From positions 1 to 12,235 of the forward strand of contig JBKCVA010000177.1 of NCBI GenBank assembly GCA_046318115.1: a stretch of 12,235 bases of DNA, in the 5' to 3' direction. The notes beneath the pieces are model-generated. The model ran no database searches. It was not told where the DNA came from and saw nothing but the letters and a program-made list of their open reading frames with translations. The DNA is from Aquimonas sp046318115. GTDB lineage: Bacteria; Pseudomonadota; Gammaproteobacteria; Xanthomonadales; Xanthomonadaceae. Shown in pieces: positions 1 to 7,504 of the stretch. Made by a program: the position numbers and the translations under genes. How positions within the stretch are numbered: position 1 is the stretch's first letter; each line of letters opens with the position of its first letter.

Positions 1-514
1 GCGCGCCCAGGCGCTCGAGGCCGCGGATGGCGTTCTTCGGCATGGGGATGTGGTCCGTCAGCAGAAAGCAGGGATTGCCGCTGAAAGCCTGCTCGCGGAT
101 CGGCGTGCCCTTGCGATCCATCCTGTAGAGCGTGTGGTCTGCGGCCAGCCGCTGCACCAGGCGCTCGAAGCTGGTGGTGGCGACCTCAAGGCCGGGCTCG
201 ACGCTGCGGCTGTCGTCCTTGCCCATGCCGACCGAGGCGTCCAGCGCCTTGGCAATCCGCGCCAGCAGGCGCTGCTCGTCGAAGCCGCCCAGATCCTGCA
301 GGGCGTTCGATTCGAAGCGCAGCGTGCGCGAGAAGTCGCGCGTGCTCTCGAGCACGAGGTAGACCACCACATCCTCGCGGTGCGACTGCGCGACGAAGAT
401 CGCATTCATCAGCGCGTGCGCCAGGATCTCTGTGTGCGCCTCGCGGCCGACGTTGGCCAGCAGGGCCTGGCTGTCGGTGGGCGCGGCGCGGGCTCTCAGC
501 ACGAAGGTACGCAT
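1..514 (-). CDS. trmY: TrmY-family tRNA pseudouridine(54) N1-methyltransferase (partial, C-terminus off the left edge)
   Basis: Reading the minus strand from ATG at 514 gives 171 residues beginning MRTFVLRARAAPTDSQ and still open at position 1. The segments REAHTEILAHALMNAIFVAQ (residues ~24-43), DVVVYLVLESTRDFSRT and CFLLTDHIPMPK match what I recall of bacterial TrmY homologues (COG1901, SPOUT superfamily), which are just under 200 residues, so roughly 25 residues are missing. In archaea TrmY uses S-adenosylmethionine to make N1-methylpseudouridine at position 54 of the tRNA T-loop. The C-terminal part of SPOUT enzymes forms the trefoil knot that binds the cofactor. The start is 20 bp after the M28 peptidase stop with only a weak GGA upstream, so co-transcription with that gene is likely. 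The exact substrate in bacteria is inferred from the family. Open frames on the opposite strand here are shadows. Confidence 0.88.
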   Translation of the reverse strand, partial: MRTFVLRARAAPTDSQALLANVGREAHTEILAHALMNAIFVAQSHREDVVVYLVLESTRDFSRTLRFESNALQDLGGFDEQRLLARIAKALDASVGMGKDDSRSVEPGLEVATTSFERLVQRLAADHTLYRMDRKGTPIREQAFSGNPCFLLTDHIPMPKNAIRGLERLGA

Positions 515-534
515 GCGGCGCAATCCGGCCGGGC

Positions 535-2190
535 TCAGCGCGAGGCCCGCAGCGCGTCGGTCTTGGCGCGCTCGGCGGCGAACTCGCTGTCGGCGTCCCA
601 CTGCGGCCAATCGGCGCTGCGGGCGATGGAGTCGACCAGCCGGTACACCGTCTGGGTGTCGAGCGTCGGACCGCGCATGTCCCAACTTTCGTCGTACTCG
701 TCGGCGGGCTGGTGGTAGCGCTCGGCGAAGTACTTGGCGCGTGCGGCCTTGCCGGCTTCGACGCCACCGTCCAGAAGATCCGTCCCTGGGCCCAGCGTGA
801 GCGCGGGCACGCCGGCTTGGGCGAAGGCGAAATGGTCGGCGCGGTAGAACAGTCCGGCTTCGAGGTTCTCGTCCAGCGAGCGTGTGCGTGCGTCGATGGC
901 GGCGGCGGCCTCCAGGCTCCGCTCCAGCGAGACCTTGCCCAGCCCCCACGAGGAGATGTCGCGGGTCGGGCCATCGGGGCTCCACATTTCGATGTTGATC
1001 ACGGCGGCCGTGGTGGCCAGCGGTCGCAGCGGGTTGGCGACGTAGTACTTGGCGCCAAGCAGGCCGCTTTCTTCGGCGGTGGGCGCGAAGAACAGCAGGC
1101 TGCGCTGGGGCCGCTCGCCCGCGGCAAGCACGCGGGCCAGCTCGATCATCGAGGCCAGCGCGGTGGCGTTGTCGACGGCGCCGTTGATGATGTTGTCGCC
1201 GCGGGCGTCGGCGTTCGGGGTGATGCCGAAATGGTCCCAGTGGCCGGAGATGACCACGGTCTCGTCGGCGCGCCCGTCGCCCGGGAGCAGGCCCAGCACG
1301 TTGCGGCTGACGATCCGGCTGTGCTGCACGTCGAAGGCGATGCTGAGCGAGGCGCCCTCCAGCGGCTGTGCCTTGAAACCCGGCTGCTGGGCAGCGCGCT
1401 TGGCGGCCTCGAACTCGATACCCGCGGCGGCGAACAGGCGCTCGGCGGTGGCGCGCTGCATCCAGCCGCGCATCTTCAGGTGATGAGTGGCGGCATCGTC
1501 GCGGACGATGTCGAGCTGAGGTCCGTTGCGGCCGTTGCGCACGGTTGCCCAGGGGTAGGCCGCGGGGGCGTCTTCGTGGACGATCAGCACGCCGGCCGCG
1601 CCGCGCCGCGCGGCCTCCTCGTACTTGTAGGTCCAGCGGCCGTAGTAGGTCATCGCGCGTCCACCGAAGCGGCCTTTGCCGCTCTCGAAATCCGGATCGT
1701 TGACCAGCACCACCAGCAGCTTGCCGCGGACATCGAGGTCGCCGAAGTCGTCCCACTCGAGTTCAGGGGCGTGCACGCCGTAGCCGGCGAAGACCAGCGG
1801 TACGCGCTGGAGGTCGACGCGCTCGGCCGGGTGCAGGCTTTCGACAGCGATGTCCTCGCTGTTCACCAGCGGCAGCGAGACCTCGCCGATGTCGAAGCGC
1901 ACTTCGACGGGCCCCTGGATCTCGCTGCGCACCAGGGTGACGCGCTGGGTCCAGCCGCCGTCTTCGCCGCCGGGCTCAAGACCCGCGTGCTCGAACTGCT
2001 CCGCGAGATAGGCCACGGTCTTGTCCTCGCCGGGCGTGGCCGGCGCGCGGCCCTCGAAGGCGTCGGACGCCAGTACGCGGATGTGCTCGGCCAGCGCCCC
2101 AGGATCAATGCCGCCGCCGGGCAGGGCCTCGGCCTGGAGGGGGCTGGCGCAGAGCAGGCTCAGGAGCAGGGCGGGAGTGCGGGTGCGCAT
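535..2190 (-). CDS. Secreted M28 family zinc metallopeptidase with PA-type insert
   Basis: A 551-residue exported aminopeptidase-like enzyme that should remove N-terminal residues from peptides in the periplasm or outside the cell. Residues 1-20 are a signal peptide (MRTRTPALLLSLLCASPLQA). A PA-type insert follows at about 130-290 (VFAGYGVHAPELEWDD, RGKLLVVLVNDPDF, GAAGVLIVHEDAP). The M28 catalytic core is at about 295-525. Expected dinuclear-zinc residues are His317 in SGHWDH, Asp340 in GAVDNA, Glu373/Glu374 in AEESGLLGA and His493 in RYHQPADEYD. The fourth ligand position, usually Asp in an NxD motif, is Glu401 (NIEMW). The frame is open upstream to 2457, but start 2190 gives a clean signal peptide and a GGAG five bases upstream; an in-frame ATG at 2214 is the alternative. 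It is divergent from the acidic small protein and leads into trmY. Confidence 0.93.
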   Translation of the reverse strand: MRTRTPALLLSLLCASPLQAEALPGGGIDPGALAEHIRVLASDAFEGRAPATPGEDKTVAYLAEQFEHAGLEPGGEDGGWTQRVTLVRSEIQGPVEVRFDIGEVSLPLVNSEDIAVESLHPAERVDLQRVPLVFAGYGVHAPELEWDDFGDLDVRGKLLVVLVNDPDFESGKGRFGGRAMTYYGRWTYKYEEAARRGAAGVLIVHEDAPAAYPWATVRNGRNGPQLDIVRDDAATHHLKMRGWMQRATAERLFAAAGIEFEAAKRAAQQPGFKAQPLEGASLSIAFDVQHSRIVSRNVLGLLPGDGRADETVVISGHWDHFGITPNADARGDNIINGAVDNATALASMIELARVLAAGERPQRSLLFFAPTAEESGLLGAKYYVANPLRPLATTAAVINIEMWSPDGPTRDISSWGLGKVSLERSLEAAAAIDARTRSLDENLEAGLFYRADHFAFAQAGVPALTLGPGTDLLDGGVEAGKAARAKYFAERYHQPADEYDESWDMRGPTLDTQTVYRLVDSIARSADWPQWDADSEFAAERAKTDALRASR

Positions 2191-2220
2191 GATGGCTCCG
2201 GTCGGGAAAGACATCGCGCG

Positions 2221-2249
2221 AGCATAGCCATGGCGCCCCGGCGCGTCAT
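2221..2249 (-). promoter_or_regulatory. Candidate sigma70-type promoter for the M28 peptidase-trmY unit
   Basis: On the minus strand, ATGACG (2249-2244) and TATGCT (2226-2221) are separated by exactly 17 bases. They match the sigma70 -35 and -10 consensus at 4 of 6 positions each. A start site about 7 bases downstream would leave a leader of roughly 25 nt before the ATG at 2190. The call rests on pattern only. Confidence 0.45.
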
Positions 2250-2312
2250 GCGGCGGGAGTCCTGATCCTCCGTGGCGAAAAGCGAACGCCTGCATGCGGC
2301 AGGAATCTTGCC

Positions 2313-2318
2313 TATGCT
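2313..2318 (+). promoter_or_regulatory. Candidate -10 element for the small acidic secreted protein
   Basis: TATGCT lies 54 bases before the ATG at 2372, which would give a leader of about 45 nt. It is the same hexamer as the -10 proposed for the divergent peptidase. No good -35 is visible at the right spacing (CTGCAT at 2290-2295), so this promoter is weak, activator-dependent or wrong. Confidence 0.25.
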
Positions 2319-2371
2319 GGCGGCGCGAACGCCAGGCATCGTGCCGGGGCGGCGCTTTCAGGGGAGTTCCC

Positions 2372-2686
2372 ATGCGTGGATGGCTGTGTGCGTTTGTACT
2401 GCTGCTGGCTTCGCCGGCCGCCTTTGCCGAGTACCAGTTCCAGATCGAGAACAACACCGATCAGGACATCGTGGCCGTAGTGGTCTCTGAGGACGGCGAG
2501 GATTGGGGCGCCTTCGACATTGGCTCCGGCATTCCGGCCGGCGTGACGGCCGACATGGTCTGGGACTCCAGCACTGACAACAGCGGCTGCGTCTGGTACT
2601 TCATGGCCGCTTTCGAGGACGGCAGCGATTCGGATGTCGTCGAGTTCAACTTCTGTGAAGACGAGTTGGTCATCCAGTTCGAGTGA
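2372..2686 (+). CDS. Small, highly acidic secreted protein of unknown function
   Basis: A 104-residue protein with a clear signal peptide (residues 1-19, cleavage after AFA). The mature 85 residues begin EYQFQIENNTDQDI. By my count they hold 21 Asp/Glu and no Lys, Arg or His at all. Two cysteines (Cys73, Cys95) could form one disulfide in the periplasm or outside the cell. The start is supported by GGGGAG at 2361-2366, five bases before the ATG. Alternating hydrophobic residues and Gly/Asp turns suggest a small beta-rich fold. It resembles, from memory, a family of short exported proteins with an N-terminal FxIxNNT pattern and a late Cys, but I cannot assign a function. The gene stands alone, divergent from the M28 peptidase and convergent with the RND operon. 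Confidence 0.82.
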   Translation: MRGWLCAFVLLLASPAAFAEYQFQIENNTDQDIVAVVVSEDGEDWGAFDIGSGIPAGVTADMVWDSSTDNSGCVWYFMAAFEDGSDSDVVEFNFCEDELVIQFE

Positions 2687-2714
2687 TTGCGATTCGACGC
2701 AAGGCTGGAGAATC

Positions 2715-2878
2715 CAGGAGCCTGTCGGGCTCGGGTGGTCGAGGCAAAAGTCCGGCTGCGTGAGGACAGATTTCGTCGTTGTGCAGGCCCATAGCAGCGC
2801 TCTGGGTCAAGTTTCGGCGGATGGTGGACCGTGCAGAGGGATTCGCAGTCCGCCCATCCGTAGTCCGACAGGCTCCTG
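2715..2878. repeat. MITE-like element with perfect 14-bp terminal inverted repeats
   Basis: CAGGAGCCTGTCGG at 2715-2728 is the exact reverse complement of the 14 bases at 2865-2878. The similarity continues inward with a few mismatches and one gap for about 13 more bases, giving arms of about 27 bp around an interior of about 110 bp. No plausible gene lies inside. No target-site duplication is evident: the flanks read AATC on the left and ACGT on the right. The size and symmetry fit a non-autonomous transposable element or a REP-type intergenic repeat. It sits in the gap between convergent genes and could also fold as a bidirectional terminator. The whole gap from 2687 to 2997 contains this element, two further hairpins and a 5-bp hairpin (2687-2702) right after the stop codon. 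Confidence 0.6.
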
Positions 2879-2879
2879 A

Positions 2880-2913
2880 CGTTGTCGCGCACCCGCCGTG
2901 GCGCGCGGCAACG
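2880..2913. repeat. Hairpin-forming inverted repeat in the convergent gap
   Basis: CGTTGTCGCGC (2880-2890) pairs with GCGCGGCAACG (2903-2913) over 11 positions with a single G-T type mismatch and a 12-base loop. It begins one base after the MITE-like element. There is no T-run on either side, so it is not a classical intrinsic terminator. It may help end transcription of the RND operon, or it may be part of a larger repeat. Confidence 0.4.
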
Positions 2914-2930
2914 TTGAATTCCTCAGCATT

Positions 2931-2954
2931 GCCACGCGCCGACCTGCGCGTGGC
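2931..2954. terminator. GC-rich hairpin downstream of the RND operon, possible terminator
   Basis: A perfect 9-bp stem (GCCACGCGC with GCGCGTGGC) around a 6-base loop lies 44 bp beyond the RND permease stop, in the right place for an operon terminator on the minus strand. No U-rich tract follows, so the terminator role is uncertain. It could equally be a simple repeat unit. Confidence 0.35.
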
Positions 2955-2997
2955 CGGAGGGTTGCCCCTGGGCGACGTTCGGCCTTCGCAGGATCCG

Positions 2998-5900
2998 TCA
3001 GCCGACCGCGGCCGACGCGCCGCCGATGCCATGCCGCCGCAGCAGCAGCTTCAGCAGACAGGGCAGGAAGCTCAGGGTCACCACGGTTGAACACAGCAGA
3101 CCCGCCAGCACCACCACGCCCACGCCGCGATAGAGCTCGGTGCCCGCGCCGGGCACCAGCACCAGCGGGGCGAGGCCGAACAGGGTCGTGAGCGTCGACA
3201 TCAGGATCGGCCGCAGGCGCGCGCGCACGGCATCGAGAATGGCGGCGTCGAGCCCCATGCCGCGGTCGAGGTTGGTGCGCGTGCGATCCACCACCAGGAT
3301 CGGATTGTTCACCACCGTGCCGAGCAGGATCAGAAACCCGAGCATGGTGATCATGTCGAAGGGCTGACTGAAGCCGCCCAGACCCAGCGCAGCCGAGGCG
3401 CTGCCGGCGAGGTTGAGGGCGAGCAGACCGAGGATGCCGCCGGCCACGCCGGTGGGCACGGTCACCAGGATCAGCAGCGGATAGCCCCAGTGGGTGAAGA
3501 TCGCCACCAGCAGCAGATAGGACAGCAGAAGCGCCACAGCGAAGTTGCCGACCAGGGCCTCGCGGGTGGCGTCGAGCTGGTCGGCCGCGCCGCTCAAGTC
3601 GACGCTGACGCCCGGCGCGATTTCGCCGGCCGCGCGCGCGGCCGGCAGCAGTTCGTCCTGGACGCGCTGCACGGCGGTTTCGAGCGCCACCGCGCGCGGA
3701 GGGATCACGAACAGCGTGACCGTGCGGCGGCCGTCGACGCGGCGCAGCGAGTCGCTGTCCACCGTTTCCACCAGATCCGCCAGCGCCGACAGCGGCAGCA
3801 CTTCACCGCTGGGCGTCAGCACTGGCTGCTGCGGCAGGTCCTGCAGGGTCTGCCGGTTGCCGGCGCCGCTGAACACGAAGACATCGACCGGGCGGTCCTC
3901 GATCAGCATCTGATCGACAAAGGCGCCGTCCGAAAGCGCCGCCACCGCGAAGCCGAAGCTGTTGGCATCGAAGCCCACCTCGGCCAGGCGCGCCCAGCGC
4001 GGACGCACCTCGACCAGCGGCTGATCCAGCGACAGGGCCGAGGGCTCGCTGCTGAGCTGCGGGTTCTCGAACAGCGTGCCGGCGCGGTGCAGCAGCGCCT
4101 CGCCGGTGCGATACAGCCCGCCCATGTCGGTGCCGGAGAGTTCGATCGCCACCGCGCGAGTGCCGCCGTCGTTGCTGGAGATGATCGAACCGCGCGCGGA
4201 GAACGCGCGCATGCCCGGGTAGCTGCGGAACAGGGTGCTGAGGCTGTCCATCATCGCCTGCAGCTGATCGCCGTCGACCGGCTCGCTCAGCACCATCAGG
4301 CTGCCGGCGCTCACGTTCATCGAGTAGTACTTGATCGGCGGGATCGGCAGCTCGCCGCGCTCGAATGCGGCCTGCTCGCCGTTGACCGCCGGGTTGATCT
4401 TGTCGCGGATCTCGGCGGCGATGCGCTCCATCTCGGCGAGGTTCTGGCCCGGCGGCGCGATCATGCGGGTAAAGGCCTTGGGCTCCTCGCCCTCGGGCAG
4501 GTACTCCGCTGGAGGCGCCAGGCCGATCACCACGCCGAGCGTGATCGCGACTGTCGCCAACACGCAGGCCAGCGCGCGCCGAGGGGTCGCGATCAGCCAG
4601 GCGCTGGGCGCGGACAGGATGGGCGCATCGCCCGGCAGCGTGGCCTCGCTGCGCGCCGGCCGCGAGAAGCGCGCGCTGGCCGCGGGAATGATGCCGATCG
4701 CCACCAGCATCGAAGCCAGGATCGCCGTCGCGATCGCGATGCCGATGTCCGAGTAGAGCTGGCCGGCTTCCTGCTCCACGAACAGCACGGGGGCGAACAC
4801 CAGGGCGGTGGTGAGCGTCGAGGCCAGCACCGCCGGCCAGACCTCGCGCGCGCCTTCGACGGCCGCCTGCAGACGCGCCAGCCCGCGCCGTCGCGCGCTC
4901 TCGATCGCCTCCAGCACGACGATGCTGTTGTCCACCGTCATGCCGATCGCGAAGGCCACACCCGCCAGCGAGATCACGTTGATGGTGCGGCCGGCCGCCA
5001 ACAGCCCGAGGAAGGCCGCGAGCGTGCAGATCGGCAGCCCGATCATGGCCACCAGCGTGGTGCGCCAGCTGCGCAGGAAGTAGAGCATTACCGCCGAGGC
5101 CAACAGCGCGCCCAGCGCAAGATTGGTCCAGACGTTCTGGATCGAGTCGCGGACGTAGCGCACGTCATCGCTGAACAGGCGCAGGCTCAAGCCATTGGGC
5201 GCAAGCAGGTCGCGGTTGATGCGTTCGACTTCCTGCAGCATCGCCGACTTGATGTCGATGACGTTGGAGCCGGGCTCACGCTGCACCGACAGGTTGAGCC
5301 GCGGCTGACCGTCGGCGAAGGCCAGGCCGCGCAGTTCGAAATGACTGAGTTCGATCTCGGCGACGTCGCGCAGGCGGACGATCGCGTCGCCCTCGCGGCG
5401 CAGGATCACCTCCTGCAGCGCCTCCGCGTCGGCGACCCGGCCGACCGTGCGGACCAGATAGCGGCGCTTGCCGCTGTCGATGTCGCCACCGGAGCTGTCG
5501 CGGTTGCGTGCGCGCACCGCCTGACGCACGTCGTCGAGGCTCAGCCCGCGCTGGGCCAACCGTGCGGGGTCGACGCGGATCTGCACCTGCCGCTCGGCGC
5601 CGCCGCCCACGTTGATCTGCGAGACCCCGGGCACGCGCTCCATGCGCGGCCGCACCTCGTCCTCGACGAAGTCGCGCAGCATGTTGACGTCGAGGTCCAG
5701 CGGATTCCCGGGCAGGGGCGCCAGCGCGTAGAACATGAAGGCGTTGTTGCTGAAGCTGCTGGTGAGCAGCTGTGGCGGATCGACGTTTTCCGGATAGCCG
5801 GAGACCTGCGACAGCGCATTGCTGGTGCGGATCAGTGCCTCGTTGATGTCGACGCCGAACGGAAACTCGAGCTCGATGCTGGCCTCACCGGTGCGCGCGT

Positions 5901-6141
5901 ACGACACCATTCGCTTCAGGTTCGGCACGCTGCGCAGGAAGCGCTCCTGCTCGATCAGGATTTCCTTCTCGACGTCCTGCGGCGTGGCGCCGGGCCACCG
6001 GGTCACCACGCTGACCGTGCGCACCTCGAGGTCTGGAATCATCTGCACCGGGATGCGCAGGGCGGCGGCGACGCCGAGCACGCAGAGGATCAGCACCGCC
6101 ACGGTGACCAGGGTGCCGCGCTTGACCAGGGCTTCGAGCAT
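2998..6141 (-). CDS. RND-family efflux transporter, inner-membrane permease subunit (AcrB/HAE1-like)
   Basis: A 1047-residue proton-driven pump subunit, about the family's usual length. It should trimerise in the inner membrane and export compounds through an adaptor and an outer-membrane channel. The first transmembrane helix is at ~11-30, followed by the periplasmic porter region from ~31 (IPVQMIPDLEVRTVSVVTRWPG). Helices 2-6 lie at ~340-490, the second porter region at ~545-865 and the last helices at ~866-1033. The helix-4 relay motif is GMTVDNSIVVLE (400-411), keeping Asp404. The helix-10 motif is GTVVNNPILVVD (941-952), with Asn945 where AcrB has its relay lysine. This D/N pattern fits the SwrC-like branch, as I recall it, rather than AcrB proper. 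The start at 6141 follows the adaptor stop by 5 bp with GAGG upstream, indicating coupled translation. The substrate cannot be read from sequence, and no TolC-type gene is in the window. Confidence 0.95.
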   Translation of the reverse strand: MLEALVKRGTLVTVAVLILCVLGVAAALRIPVQMIPDLEVRTVSVVTRWPGATPQDVEKEILIEQERFLRSVPNLKRMVSYARTGEASIELEFPFGVDINEALIRTSNALSQVSGYPENVDPPQLLTSSFSNNAFMFYALAPLPGNPLDLDVNMLRDFVEDEVRPRMERVPGVSQINVGGGAERQVQIRVDPARLAQRGLSLDDVRQAVRARNRDSSGGDIDSGKRRYLVRTVGRVADAEALQEVILRREGDAIVRLRDVAEIELSHFELRGLAFADGQPRLNLSVQREPGSNVIDIKSAMLQEVERINRDLLAPNGLSLRLFSDDVRYVRDSIQNVWTNLALGALLASAVMLYFLRSWRTTLVAMIGLPICTLAAFLGLLAAGRTINVISLAGVAFAIGMTVDNSIVVLEAIESARRRGLARLQAAVEGAREVWPAVLASTLTTALVFAPVLFVEQEAGQLYSDIGIAIATAILASMLVAIGIIPAASARFSRPARSEATLPGDAPILSAPSAWLIATPRRALACVLATVAITLGVVIGLAPPAEYLPEGEEPKAFTRMIAPPGQNLAEMERIAAEIRDKINPAVNGEQAAFERGELPIPPIKYYSMNVSAGSLMVLSEPVDGDQLQAMMDSLSTLFRSYPGMRAFSARGSIISSNDGGTRAVAIELSGTDMGGLYRTGEALLHRAGTLFENPQLSSEPSALSLDQPLVEVRPRWARLAEVGFDANSFGFAVAALSDGAFVDQMLIEDRPVDVFVFSGAGNRQTLQDLPQQPVLTPSGEVLPLSALADLVETVDSDSLRRVDGRRTVTLFVIPPRAVALETAVQRVQDELLPAARAAGEIAPGVSVDLSGAADQLDATREALVGNFAVALLLSYLLLVAIFTHWGYPLLILVTVPTGVAGGILGLLALNLAGSASAALGLGGFSQPFDMITMLGFLILLGTVVNNPILVVDRTRTNLDRGMGLDAAILDAVRARLRPILMSTLTTLFGLAPLVLVPGAGTELYRGVGVVVLAGLLCSTVVTLSFLPCLLKLLLRRHGIGGASAAVG

Positions 6142-6146
6142 GGTCC

Positions 6147-7292
<1,146 letters not shown>

Positions 7293-7504
7293 GGGCAAGG
7301 TCCAGGCGCTTGGGCGACAAAGAGCGCAAGCATGCCGGTGCGCGGGTTCAACGCAAGCGAAGAGGTGCAGGGCGCCGCCGAGCCCGCTCGAAGTTGTCGA
7401 GCCTGTGTGAAATGCGGGCCTTCTGGGACATGCCGGGGCGTTGTCGCTTACGCAGGGTTGAGCGGCGCCGAAGCGCCTGTCCCCTATCGATCACGGATGC
7501 CCTG

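Noticed and set aside
50..718. A plus-strand open frame opposite trmY
   Set aside because: The minus-strand reading matches TrmY from its first residue; this frame crosses a gene boundary and resembles nothing.
712..2265. A 517-codon open frame antisense to the M28 peptidase
   Set aside because: It has no recognisable motif and overlaps a gene with an intact signal peptide and active site, so it is a shadow.
2191..2457. N-terminal extension of the M28 peptidase to an ATG at 2457
   Set aside because: It would bury the signal peptide, overlap the divergent small gene, and lacks the ribosome site seen before 2190.
2461..3032. Minus-strand open frames through the MITE-like element
   Set aside because: No ribosome site or known domain was seen, and they overlap the acidic protein gene. 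They remain open only because of base composition.
7293..7504. Promoter hexamers for the efflux operon and the M17 gene
   Set aside because: The only candidates (for example TTGCGT with CATGCT at 16 bp on the minus strand, or TTGAGC with TATCGA at 21 bp on the plus strand) are too weak or badly spaced.
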